From Phaeotremella fagi (lineage: Eukaryota; Basidiomycota; Tremellomycetes; Tremellales; Phaeotremellaceae): a stretch of 64,000 bases of DNA. Location of the stretch: assembly GCA_001599715.1 (NCBI GenBank), contig BCHU01000017.1:124001-188000 (forward strand), given 5' to 3'. Position numbers and translations under genes: made by a program. Positions within the stretch are counted from its first letter, which is position 1; each line of letters begins with the position of its first letter. Under the pieces are notes generated by a model. The model saw only the letters and a list, made by a program, of their open reading frames with translations. It did not search any database and was not told the origin of the DNA. Below are positions 44,152 through 54,856 of the stretch, piece after piece.

Positions 44152-46034
44152 ATGGAAACAGAGATAGAACCTAATAATGGACTCCCAACCGTAAGTCCAC
44201 CGCACCACACTGGAAACTATAACCCTAACCCTACCAACAGAACCACGCCCCCGCCAAACCCCCCTCAATCCATTCCTCCGATTCAACACCTGGAACAGGG
44301 ATAACAGCGATGTTCGCTAGAAGAGGATCCATCGTGCCCACCAAATTTCTTGATTCCAGAAAGACGACGGCGGTATCAGTGCCATTCGTTAGTACAGGTT
44401 TAGAAGAGGTTTATGAGGAGAGTCGAAGTAAAGGCAAAGAGGATTTAGCTTTGGCTAAATGGAGAGTGGGTCCTACCTTTTTATCATGACTAATTCACGT
44501 AGCAATGGGTCGTCGAACAACCTATCCAAGTTCTTCCTATTCACGTCTCACCTAAAAAAGATATCTCTGCGACAACACCGCCGATACCGATGATTCCACT
44601 TTCCACACCAACGCGTGAAACCTCTAGATCTGTTAATGATCTTTCACCTTCTTCCGTTCGTTTGAATGGCGTCTCGGTTTCGCCTTCGCCTAGAGGTTCT
44701 GAAGGTGGTTCTTCTGCTTCTGGTTCGGGGTCGGCTTCGGGTTCTGGATCCAGTCCTAGATCACCTACCAGACCTAGGACCACTAACCCCAACGCCAACG
44801 TTAACATGGATCTAGACGTTTTCCAAACCGAATCCATCAAACAACTACTCGAAACCGAACTAGCTGTTGATTTGAATTACAATTGCGACGAGAGTACATC
44901 CGCCAACACTGGGTTAGGTCGGATCTCGTTGGTATCAAGAAGAGCTAGTTCATATCAGAACAGATTGTTTTCACTCGATAACCCTTTTTTAGAGATTTCG
45001 TCGAGGTTGGGATCGAGACGGGTGAGACCTTTCGTGGTTGAACTCATTCAATCTTTGGGTCATTATTTGGATTCAGTTTGGTTCACGACGTTTGAAGATA
45101 GAGTTTGTCCTTGGGTTATTGTTGAGCGTTCTGGGAGTTCGATGTCGAGTTCGGCTGCTTCGACTTCTGGTCCGAGACCTTCTTATTCTAGAACCCAATC
45201 TGATTCAAATAATCCTTTCATCAACGCCACCCCCAACGCCAACACCAACACCAACCCCCGTCGACCATCTCTGTTCACCAACCCCTCCCAAACCCAATCC
45301 CAAGAATGGCAATCAAGAACGATAACAGCCGTTCAAACCGGTAAAAAATTGGGTTTAGTCAATGATCCACCTACCAACGTCGACGTGGCGTTCTTCGAGG
45401 AAGAGGTTAGACAAGGATTGAAGGATTTAGACGAGGTCGTGGGGATTTATAAAGGTGTCGCTTGGGCTTTTGGGAAAGCTTTGGTTAGTGGGGTTTATGG
45501 TCCGGTTGATAGAGGGAATTGTTTGGGGTTTAAGGGTCAGGGTGGGAATATGGCTAGATTGTTGAATGATCTTGAAGAGGCTTTGTGGTGAGTCTGCACG
45601 TGTGGTTTGGTCTTCATTTACTGACACACACTCTTAGGGGGGAGGCACCACCTCGCTCAACAGATCTTAGTTACGAGTTACCAATAGATTTCGATCCCTT
45701 CGCCACGCCAGAATTAGATTATTCAGTCACCGCCGGTCCAGGTTCTGGTCCGTTGAATCTTAGTACAAGTGGAGCCGGGGGGTTGAGAGATTTCTTTGGT
45801 GAATCGATAGATCCAACGACTGTCAATGAAATCAATCAAGACGTGGTATCTCTGGGAGCGCAAGCGCAAGCTCCAGTCCCGGCTGGCTCTAGCTCTCCAT
45901 TGAAACGCGAGGAATCACTTGATCTGTCTAATTTCGGGATTGGGGAGAAGGAATTGACTTTAGAGGAGAAGATACAGTTTGGGAAGAAGAGACATGAAGA
46001 GTGGTTGGCTAGGAAGAGAAGTGAGGGGAGGTAA
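44152..46034 (+). CDS. Unrecognised 581-aa protein
   Basis: Exons 44152-44190, 44241-44465, 44503-45587, 45638-46034; donors GTAAGT, GTGGGT, GTGAGT keep one frame. I do not recognise the family. The N-terminal third is disordered, Ser/Gly/Pro-rich (SASGSGSASGSGSS). Two regions look folded: residues about 205-275 (LDNPFLEISSRLGSRRVRPF, VVELIQSLGHYLDSVWFTTF, EDRVCPWVIVER) and 335-430 (FFEEEVRQGLKDLDEVVGIY, KGVAWAFGKALVSGVYGPVD, NMARLLNDLEEALW). The C-terminus ends in a charged helix (KIQFGKKRHEEWLARKRSEG). No signal peptide or membrane helix. The intron-rich structure and same-strand placement suggest an ordinary conserved fungal gene of unknown role. Confidence 0.75.
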
Positions 46035-46261
46035 ACTAACTAGTTGTTGTTGTTGTATGAATTATACGGTGCCACTGTATTTAATGTATTCCCGCAATTC
46101 TCCGTGTGATGAGGGGTGGATGTGAATTTATTTAACCTATTTAATTTTAATTTATCCCTTATGATTTTTATTCGCTGAGTCTGAGTCGGTTACACCATAC
46201 GTTCTTATCTCTACCACTCTACCACTAAGAGTACACCACCCCCACCACCACCATTGGATTA
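46035..46261. other. Spacer and promoter of CPA1
   Basis: 227 bp before the attenuator uORF. A/T-rich, with an isolated 5-codon ATG frame near 46161 (ATGATTTTTATTCGCTGA) that may lie outside the transcript. Confidence 0.4.
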
Positions 46262-46382
46262 ATGCTTTGGAATAAAAGAACTTCAGACGAGTAAGTGGTA
46301 GTTATATATATACATTTATACATCTATACTAACAACTACCAGTTATCTCAGTGACCTCGTATTCAGTCTTTATCAACTATAA
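46262..46382 (+). CDS. Arginine attenuator-type leader peptide (uORF of CPA1), intron-split
   Basis: Upstream ORF in the CPA1 leader. Exon 46262-46290, intron 46291-46342 (GTAAGT ... TACTAAC ... CAG, ideal signals), exon 46343-46382; 22 codons. Spliced peptide: MLWNKRTSDD then YLSDLVFSLYQL. The S-x-D-Y-L-S-D core is the conserved heart of the fungal arginine attenuator peptide, which stalls ribosomes when arginine is high and so represses CPA1/arg-2. Here the residue after D is Leu-Val-Phe rather than the common His-Leu-Trp, so stalling strength is unknown. The stop lies 67 nt before the CPA1 ATG. An intron inside the peptide would also make its production splice-dependent. Confidence 0.82.
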
Positions 46383-46449
46383 TCATCCACCTCAAAAACA
46401 CGTCGTAAAATTTTCAACTAACCCTCACTCTAACAAATAATCACTCACC

Positions 46450-47928
46450 ATGTCATCAATCCTTCGATCAATCCCCCGATCCCTTCCAGGACTCACATCA
46501 AAGAGAGCACTCGCAACCACCAACACCTCCCTTTTCACTCCCATCTTACCTGCCAAAATTCCTGCGGCGTTATATCTCCAAACTGGTGAGAGCTACTATG
46601 GTAACTCGTTTGGATCAAAGAATTCCGTTTTCGGTGAAACCGTTTTCTCGACTAGTATCACGAGTTGTACGTGGATCCAATCTCAACATCGAAGTTGTTA
46701 TTTTTGTCTGACCTTGACCCATAGACACCGACTCGATGACTGATCCATCTTACCTCGGTCAAATCCTCGTTTTCACTTCACCAATGATCGGTAACTACGG
46801 TATCCCATCTAACGATCCTCTCCCCTCAATGCCAGGAATCCCATTCCTCGAATCAAACGGAATCCAATGTTCAGGTGTAGTCGTTTCCGACGTCGCCTTG
46901 AAGTATTCACATTATCAAGCCGTCGAATCAATCCATGAATGGTGTGACAGATTCGGTGTCCCAGGTATCTCAGGTGTTGATACCAGAGCGATCACGTCTT
47001 TACTTCGTGATCAAGGAACTACACTTGGTAGACTCGCCGTTGGTCAAGAAGAAGTCTCCAAACCCCCACCTAAATCTTCTGAATATTACGATCCATCAAA
47101 GGACAACCTCGTCGCCCAAGCATCAACTAAAACACCCTACAAACTCAACGAAAACGGTACAGGTCCCCGAATCGCCGTCCTAGATTTCGGATCCAAAGCC
47201 AACATCCTTCGTTCGTTAGTCAGTCGAGGTGCACGTGTCGAAGTTTTCCCATGGGATTTCGATTTCAACACGGTCAGAGATCAATTCGATGGTTTGTTCT
47301 TGACTAACGGTCCTGGTGATCCCAAGATGATCATGGACACTGCTTTACGTGTTAGACAGACGATTGATGAATGGGATAAACCTATTTTCGGGATTTGTAT
47401 GGGTCATCAGATTATTGGTTTGGCGGCTGGGTTGGAAGCTTATAGAATGACTTTCGGGAATCGGGGTCATAATCAACCTGTCTTGGCGTTGGCTTCTAGT
47501 GGAAGTATCAGTGCAGGAAGAGTTTATGTTACGGTGAGTAAACAATTTCATCATTTATCAATTGAAAATAAACTGATTTGGACCTAGTCCCAAAACCATC
47601 AATACGCTCTTCGATTAACCGAAAACTTCCCAGAAGGTTGGGCACCATTCTTCATCAACTGCAACGACTCCTCTGTCGAAGGGATCATCTCGACCCCTGA
47701 ATCCGGAAAAAGAATTTGGGGAGTTCAATTCCATCCTGAATCTGCTGGTGGTCCATTAGATACCATCGAGGTGAGTCTTATCTTCTTTGATTAGGAATTA
47801 GGATGGTGTGCTGATAACACGAATAGATGTTTACCGATTTCGTTAATGAATGTGCGGCAGGTGCTAATTCAACTTCAAGTATGATCGCTTCTCAGGTCAA
47901 AGTTGGGGGTTCAGAGGTTTCTGCTTAG
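46450..47928 (+). CDS. CPA1: Carbamoyl-phosphate synthase, arginine-specific small chain
   Basis: Glutaminase subunit that passes ammonia to the large chain to form carbamoyl phosphate for arginine. Exons: 46450-46666, 46725-47533, 47588-47770, 47827-47928 (436 aa). The start MSSILRSIPRSLPGLTSKRA is a basic, Ser/Leu-rich mitochondrial targeting sequence. CPSase small-chain domain: GESYYGNSFGSKNSVFGETV, ILVFTSPMIGNYGI, GVPGISGVDTRAITSLLRDQ. Class I glutamine amidotransferase domain: IAVLDFGSKANILRSLVSRG, LTNGPGDP, nucleophile in FGICMGHQIIGLAAG (Cys), and GVQFHPESAGGPLDT (His/Glu of the triad). Complete and ordinary in length. Regulated most likely through the leader peptide just upstream. Confidence 0.95.
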
Positions 47929-48531
47929 GTGCTTGGATCGAGGGTTTTAGGTGAAAGGGAAGATGATTCAAAGTTTTAATATTGTAGGACATGCATTTTT
48001 TCGATTCATAGAATACATATGTTTATTATCGAGGGCACCCATTTTGGAACAACTGTGGCTCATTATCCCAGAACTTGTACGAGTACAGTGGCACACCTCA
48101 AGCCTCAAAATAAAAACGGCTTTAGACTTCCTGAACACGTCTCTTGAGCAGGCCTTTGAAGTGGGGTTTAAGTGCATTTCTTTCTCAAAATCGCTCTCAT
48201 AATCCGTTGGAGTGGGAAAAGGATAAAACTAATGATCGGACGCTTATGGGACCCTCGACAAAACATGGGTTGATTGTAATCTTTAGAATAGGTCAATTAA
48301 TGGAAAAGTACTGATGCAAGTCGAGAGCGAGAGTCCTCTAAGGATTTCACCCTGATTCAATACGATGTGAGATCCTTTGATATCACTGTCAAGATATCAT
48401 AAAAAGATCTATCGACTCTTCCAATGTGTTTCTCTCTTTTTCGATATCTTTTTCTTACAACAATTCGCGAAATCAAATCAAATCAAATCCAAAACTAAAC
48501 TCCAACCCACGTAAAGTAAACAGAAACAATC
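47929..48531. other. Spacer, CPA1 / family D array
   Basis: 603 bp. About 48380-48410 has GATATCACTGTCAAGATATC, an inverted GATATC pair, roughly 140 nt before the D1 start. Otherwise nothing recognised. Confidence 0.35.
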
Positions 48532-48945
48532 ATGCCTCGAACGGACACAGAAAAAATCATCAGCATGATGGAAAGCGAATCGTTCTTCACCGATCACGAC
48601 TTTATTAGTCTTGATGAGCAATCACAATCCGACTGGGTTACCAACGACAATTTCACCATGGCTATTGGAACAGACAACGAGTTTCGAGCAACCACAAAAA
48701 CAATGATTGCGAGCTCAATTCCAACCAAGAAGATTAAAATCCTCGATTCGGGTGAAGTCATCCCTCTTTGGCTGCAAAAAGATTGGCTTGGGGCCTGCAC
48801 CATAGTTGCTTATTCTCATAAAGAAGAATTCAATGACAAAGACAAGAACGACTTCCTCGAGTCCATCAATTCACAAATTTCGTTGATGCTAACCAGACCC
48901 TCAAGGGAATTAGGTCGAAGAGGTGCGGGTTCTCATGGAGTTTGA
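48532..48945 (+). CDS. Family D small protein, copy D1
   Basis: Unrecognised intronless 137-aa protein. Helix TEKIISMMESESFFTDHDFI, then SLDEQSQSDWV with the conserved Trp, and a C-terminal strand-loop-helix TIVAYSHKEEFNDKDKNDFL followed by ESINSQIS. The most diverged functional-looking member. Soluble, acidic first half. Function unknown. Confidence 0.65.
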   Translation: MPRTDTEKIISMMESESFFTDHDFISLDEQSQSDWVTNDNFTMAIGTDNEFRATTKTMIASSIPTKKIKILDSGEVIPLWLQKDWLGACTIVAYSHKEEFNDKDKNDFLESINSQISLMLTRPSRELGRRGAGSHGV

Positions 48946-49719
48946 ATTGTTAGTGATACTACCTTTTCAGTACTTTGTCAATGTGAAGTGATTGTGGGTT
49001 GAAAGAATGAAGTGAGAGTTTGAGGTTGCAGTCATACATGTGTTACCAAGATTGCAGCTCAATCAAATGCAGAATTCGATTGCTATTTACAATACATCGA
49101 TATCAATCTGAGTGTAGAAGTGTTGATCCAATGTTATCATTAACAAAACCCCTGGGTGAACCTTTCCTAAGAGCGGGAACAGTACGAACAAAAAAGTGGA
49201 GTGGCAAATCAAATCATTCGTTGTTCACTTTCTCTGGACTTCGAGTGGATTTTCTCAGAAATACACGAAGTCACATCTGAGGCTTCTTGGAAGACATTGG
49301 GTAAATCGATCATTGCCTTCGTTGTCCTTTCTCATTTCCCGAACATTCCACATTTCGCTTTTGCCGATGATGAAGGAGAACTGTGCGAATGTGACATATG
49401 TATTCATTTGTTACTCCTCTAAACCAAGAACCTTTTGGTTAAATTGACGTAGACTTTGGTGTAAGACTATTCGTCAATAAAACTAAACTGTAGAGTGTAA
49501 AGTAGGTCATTGTTATAGCAAGAAAGGAACGTTATCAAATCGAGTCGATACTGTACAGCGAACCTTTGTTTGAGTTGTCAGATCGATATTCAGAAATGTA
49601 ATCACCTGGTCACATTTATAGTCATTTCCTTTTCTTCCAATTGCTTTTCATCAGAAAATAATATTCACGATCACATAGATTCAATGGACAAGTAAGACAA
49701 CACACAGACAGCCGAATCA

Positions 49720-50083
49720 TGCTTCTCAAGACCTGCAGTGAGATCCAAAACATTTTGGAAGCTCACCCTTTTTTTCCAAAGAAAACGAGTTCTCAAGTTG
49801 ACATCTCGAAAACCTTTATTACGACCAGGGATGGATAGGAGTTATAGACCGAAACTGATTCCGACGATTTCATGATATCACGAACTAAATATACAATGAT
49901 CCCAGGTCACAAGCTCTATCAAAAAGCTCTGCTCGTCATCCCTGCTGGTCATTCGATTGGTGGCAAAAACGAAGATACTGTATGTCAAGGTATCGTGCAC
50001 AAGATTTCAACCTTTACGCTTGTTCATCTAAAGGTGTCGACCAGAAAGAAGCTTCAAAATTTGTTGAGGAAGTGATGTCGTAG
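49720..50083 (+). pseudogene. Family D copy D2, degenerate
   Basis: Starts MLLKTCSEIQNILEAHPFFP, aligning with the family helix and aromatic pair, but stops after 40 codons (TAG near 49838). The C-terminal family block reappears in another frame: FNLYACSSKGVDQKEASKFV then EEVMS and TAG at 50081-50083, matching D3 YILMAVSENGEIDKAEATTF. A run of seven T (about 49767-49773) lies near the decay point. Inactivated by stop and frameshift(s). Confidence 0.65.
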
Positions 50084-50559
50084 TTATCATCGAAGAATTG
50101 ATAAGACTGGGATGGTTTAGTACAATAAAGTTCCATTTTTTTAGGCAATGGAAATAGTAGGGAAAGCATGTATGGTATTCTGAATGTCGCCACCCAGTTC
50201 TGCAACATCAACGACTTCTCACCATAGTACAGTTGTGAGCTGTGAATTCAGAGTGGAGAAGGTACGTGGACAAAAGAGAATTCTTTCCCTGTCAAAATCG
50301 CCAGCCGGTGTTACATGTTCCGTTCTGTACGTACAGGACTATTTGCATCGGAGCATGTCAGATATTGTGTCACACAATTTACACTAGCTATATTTCCAGA
50401 TAGTGGACTTCCAATCCCTTTACCCTTTGTATATCAGTATCCAATGTTTAAAATACAATTTCAATCCCAGCCATTCGTCTCTGTACATATTCTTATCTTC
50501 TCTTCAACCTACATTCACGCAGCAGTTCAGAACCACATCGTTTACATTCAAAATCAAAC

Positions 50560-50943
50560 ATGATTCCTACTCCCAAGTGGATACTCGATAGAATGGAAAC
50601 AAAACAGTTTTACAAAACCAACAGTTTCAAATCTGTCACTGAGACCGAAGGAAAGGCATGGTTTGACATAGACAAAGACTACTTAACCCAAAACAACAAC
50701 AACACCGAATCTCTAAATCAAACATCGATCCTTCGTCGTGCCAACACAACCGGATTATCTAAAGGGAAGATAGTGGTTTTCGAACAAGGTAAAACTTTCG
50801 ATACAGAGTGTGAGGACACAAAGAGCGACGGGGTACCAGCGAAGTACATCTTGATGGCGGTGTCCGAGAATGGCGAAATCGATAAAGCTGAGGCTACCAC
50901 ATTCGTAAATACGATCAATTTACAGATCAAAAGGGGTTATTGA
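50560..50943 (+). CDS. Family D small protein, copy D3
   Basis: Unrecognised intronless 127-aa protein and a good full-length reference for the family: ILDRMETKQFYKTNSFKSVT, conserved Trp in KAWFDIDKDYL, QTSILRR, KIVVFEQGKTF, then strand-loop-helix YILMAVSENGEIDKAEATTF and VNTINLQIKR. Mixed charge, no signal peptide or membrane helix. Confidence 0.75.
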   Translation: MIPTPKWILDRMETKQFYKTNSFKSVTETEGKAWFDIDKDYLTQNNNNTESLNQTSILRRANTTGLSKGKIVVFEQGKTFDTECEDTKSDGVPAKYILMAVSENGEIDKAEATTFVNTINLQIKRGY

Positions 50944-51500
50944 GGAACCTAGTACAGTATATAGAGCTTTCGTTTTTCTGGTGAATATGTATTGGGTATT
51001 GTAGGGTTCTGATTACGAGGGAAACTGTTTACTTAGAAGACTCCTTGTCTTTTTTTCCCTACAAACGTGGTGGGTCGACTGATTGAAATGAGACTGCATA
51101 GAATATTTTTTGAAATCCGATTGTGGCAGAGCCTCCTTTCGCTGCAAGTGATACTTGACATCTGACATACCGAAAACTTATATCCCGATTAAAACCTGTA
51201 ATCATGTATTGCAAAAGGGCAAATTCCGATCAAAGGATACACACAATATATACAACAACTGACCATTGGCAATTTTGCCGACACGTATTACAATAAGTCA
51301 TCTCTTTTCATCTTTCGGTATAACCAAAGCAATTTCAGAATAAAGCACTGTTCCTTCCAAACAGCTTGACCTATTCACAAGTGGTCATACATAACCTCCG
51401 ATTTCTTAATGGTCTTCTTTATTTTCTACATCCATCTTTCCACCAAACAACGTCTCTCGAATAAATCACTTAGATACTGTATAAATCAACTGAAACAACC

Positions 51501-51887
51501 ATGGCTTGGCCGTCCCACGAATCCGTTTTCGATATCATAAAAACCACAGAATTCTATACCGAAAACAGCTTTCAGCCAGTCAAAGAAGGTGACAGAGCAC
51601 CGTGATTCATGTTGAAACCGTATCTTGTCAAAATCTCTGATGATACTGAATCCTTGGTTCAGACTTCCATTCTTCTATGCTACATTGTTAAACCAGGAGC
51701 TCCCAGAAGTGTTATATCTGTTTTTGAGCGGGGTAAGGAGTTCAGGCTCAGAGCAGGAGGCGAAGAAGAGGCGTCCAATTATGCTTTGGTAGCTGTTTCG
51801 ACTAAAGACAGTATCGACGAAGATGAGGCTACTAAAGTTGAGACCGAGGTTAATGAGGAGCTCTTCAAGTTGAGGGGTGATAATTAG
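51501..51887 (+). pseudogene. Family D copy D4, nonsense at conserved Trp
   Basis: One continuous 129-codon frame with a single in-frame TGA at 51603-51605, at the column where D3, D5 and D6 have the conserved Trp (TGG). Before it: FDIIKTTEFYTENSFQPVKE; after it: SLVQTSILLCY, ISVFERGKEF, YALVAVSTKDSIDEDEATKV. The rest is intact, so the lesion is recent, or the stop is read through. Upstream DNA is near-duplicate of that of D5. Confidence 0.72.
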
Positions 51888-52398
51888 GTGTTATATATGA
51901 GGTCCTTCTTTGTTCTGTAGTTGATGAAATGAAAGTTTAGTGATGCATACTCTGTTTATGAATAGTTACAAGGTTGACCAAAAGCCTTGAATGACTAAAA
52001 GAACAGTTCATAGTACGAATTACGATAGCTGTGCCAAAAAAAGCACAATACGGTGTACATTGCTAAGCTACTTCTGAACTTTGGAGCCATGATAGCTTCC
52101 ATTTCTTACATAACTATGTACAACAATTACCTCTTTGCAATTTGCCAGACACGTAGTCCAAGTGCATATACATATTGGAGTGCAGCCAAATTCATCTCTT
52201 TTCATCTTTCGGGATACTGTGCACAAAGCAATTTTGGAATAAAGGATTGTTCCTTTCAAATTAGCTTGACCTAATGTATTCACTGATACACATATATAAC
52301 CTCCGTCTCCTTCACAGTTTTCTTTCAATTCGAAAAGTCCCTTTATCCACCAATCAAACGTCTTTCAAATAAATCACTTAACACCAATTGAAACAAAC

Positions 52399-52767
52399 AT
52401 GGCTCCACCGTCCGACAAATCCGTTTTCGAAATTATGGAAACCACAAAATTCTATACCAAAAACAGGTTTCAGTCAGTCGATGAAAATCATCGCAGAAAT
52501 TGGTTCAATGAAGACGACTACCTCGACAGCTCTAACAATTCCTTGGTTCGCACATCTATTCTTCGACGGTACGACGTTGAGACAGAAGTTCCCTTAGGTA
52601 ATATATCTGTTTTTGAGGCTGGTAAAACTTTCACTTTTGGATCAGGGAATAAAGATGGAGCGACGTGGGATTATAGTTTGGTAGCGGTATGCAAAAAGCG
52701 TAAGATCAACAAAAGTAAGGTTACTCAATTTGAGACCGAGGTTAATGAGGCGCTCCACAAGTTGTAA
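52399..52767 (+). CDS. Family D small protein, copy D5
   Basis: Unrecognised intronless 122-aa protein, closest relative of D4. SVFEIMETTKFYTKNRFQSV, conserved Trp in RRNWFNEDDYL, RTSILRRY, ISVFEAGKTFTF, and YSLVAVCKKRKINKSKVTQF followed by ETEVNEALHKL. Its leader shares ATAAATCACTTA and the stretch before it with D4. Confidence 0.74.
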   Translation: MAPPSDKSVFEIMETTKFYTKNRFQSVDENHRRNWFNEDDYLDSSNNSLVRTSILRRYDVETEVPLGNISVFEAGKTFTFGSGNKDGATWDYSLVAVCKKRKINKSKVTQFETEVNEALHKL

Positions 52768-53088
52768 TAGGCAGTTCTTCTTTCTGTAAATAATGGGTGA
52801 AAGTTTAGTGGTGCATACTATATATGTTTATATATCCTGACGAAGTAGATGAAAAGTCTTGAATGACCCTGGGAACGATTCAGAGTTACCGTGACGGCGC
52901 CAACAGTATGATAAGACTTCCACCTTCTAAAGCTAACTCCAGATTTCGGAGCAAAGATGGCAATCAGTTAGGTTGAAAAATCATCTATAACGAAGGCGAC
53001 CCCTTCTTCAAAGACTTTTCCTCTAACCCCCGATCTTCCAGTTCTATTCGTATACGTCCATTCTTCAAAAATAACCCTCACAACAAGT

Positions 53089-53499
53089 ATGACAACCAGA
53101 ACCGAATGCATCAATTCAATCAAACAATCAGATTTTTACCAGAAATGGAAATTCCAAGCAGTTCCCGAATCAGAACAAGATACTTGGTATCTCCACGAAA
53201 AATATCTCGGTCAAAACACATACTACGATCCCAAGAAGGACTACACTGTCCCTAACGCTAGTGATTTGGTAGACTGGGATCGCTTCCCATCTAATCCCGT
53301 CACTCACGTATCTGGCATCTATTTAATCAAAGGTGATGAAAGTAACACTAAATATGTCATTCCCCAAATCACCGCGTTCCATTTCAATAACTTGGAAGAC
53401 GGGAATGTACCTTCCAAATTCACCTTGATTGCTTATACCGACGCTCGTATTGATCATATAACGGCGATCATTGGTCAGGGTAATCTCAATTTGAAGTAG
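53089..53499 (+). CDS. Family D small protein, copy D6
   Basis: Unrecognised intronless 136-aa protein. INSIKQSDFYQKWKFQAVPE, conserved Trp in QDTWYLHEKYLG, a longer middle loop than D3/D5, then FTLIAYTDARIDHITAIIGQ at the C-terminus. Family membership rests on the helix-FY-F-x-x-V-Trp order and the final strand-loop-helix. Confidence 0.66.
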   Translation: MTTRTECINSIKQSDFYQKWKFQAVPESEQDTWYLHEKYLGQNTYYDPKKDYTVPNASDLVDWDRFPSNPVTHVSGIYLIKGDESNTKYVIPQITAFHFNNLEDGNVPSKFTLIAYTDARIDHITAIIGQGNLNLK

Positions 53500-53917
53500 A
53501 ATTGTTGGGAGACTGATCTCAGAGAGTAAACCAATGGGGATGGTAGGAGTAGGCACAGTTGTATGTTGTAGATAATGGATGAGTGTATGAAGACGATAGC
53601 GTAGATATCGGCCAGTGTCAGGAATTTAAGCATGAATCATGTGAAGATTGCAACGTGTGCTAACTGATGCATGTCTTACCGATGAACGATTCTCTTTTTC
53701 TCTCACCCACTGCATGTGCCTCATTGACCCTCTTTCAGCGTCATCTTTGAGCAGATGACTTCTTCACTTACTATTTGAAACCCCGAAATAGCTCCTCTGA
53801 TCTTCACAAAGGATTGCAAAGATGAAAGAGTTTCATTTCCTCGTCCGCGTTAGGAAGGTTTTCCGTTTATTTTGTAATAGTACATAACATTTCTTTGCAC
53901 CACAAAAACACATCAGC

Positions 53918-54311
53918 ATGGATATGAGCATCACCACCCTCCAAAGTCGTCTTCAAACGCTCAAAACATTCCGTGAACTCGAATTCATCACTGTCGATGA
54001 CTACGAATCGAGAGGTGATTGGTCATTGAGAATCTATAACCTCAAAATCCAATCACGAGGGTATTCAACGCTCAAGCGAGATGGAATTTTCCTTCATCAC
54101 GATCCGAAAACTGGTGAGCCTTGTATTAGCTTAGTAAGGAAGGGTCAATTCATGGAAACCTAGTGATTGTGTTGGTGATACTCCGTCGATACCCAGTTTA
54201 ATGACTGTGCTGGCTTGGTCCAATCTCAGTTTCAATGATGAACAGGCTGCTGCTTTGACCGCTGAGTTGAGGGAGAATTTCAAGGAAGAGGATCTTAAAT
54301 TTCTTCTGTAG
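53918..54311 (+). CDS. Family D small protein, copy D7, frame break inside
   Basis: First frame MDMSITTLQSRLQTLKTFRE to a stop at 54163, with DDYESRGDW carrying the conserved Trp. The family C-terminus follows in another frame: SLMTVLAWSNLSFNDEQAAA then LTAELRENFKEEDLKFLL and TAG at 54309-54311. A GTGAGC donor at 54112 with the AAG at 54134-54136 would restore one frame by removing 25 nt, too short for a normal intron; a one-base shift is the alternative. May be a pseudogene. Confidence 0.5.
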
Positions 54312-54856
54312 AATTACGTAGACATGCTATTGCTATTATCAGGGGTATGAAATTGCTATCAATCAGTTTGATTTGGTAGACTGAGTGATGTTGCATCTAG
54401 GAGTACACATTCATAAGTTGATAATTGAAAAATCCGCCACTCACAGAAGTCAACATCGAACATCTCCTGCAAAACTCCATATCTTTCTTTTCAGTAGTAC
54501 GCTGTCTTTATAGCTTTTTCCGAATGTGTTTTTCTGTGCCAGAGCTTCTCAGATACCGATGACATCCAATTCAAGCAAACGTGATTTCGGAATTTACGAC
54601 CTTCCTTTGCAGATGATAGGTGACGAAACAAAAGAGCTTGGGGCAGTGATGCACGTTGTTGAAGTGTTTGTCTCGCCTTCCGGCTTTCCTTTGTAGTCAA
54701 TGAAAAGTCATTCGTTCTGGGGAGACACATAAAATACATACTAACCACACGTCACCCACTCTTTCTTCTTTTTCAACAAGAAATATTTTCGCCACCCTCA
54801 TCCAGAAACCTCTTTTTATAACAGTCCAATCAATAAACAAACTCACCTCAACCATC

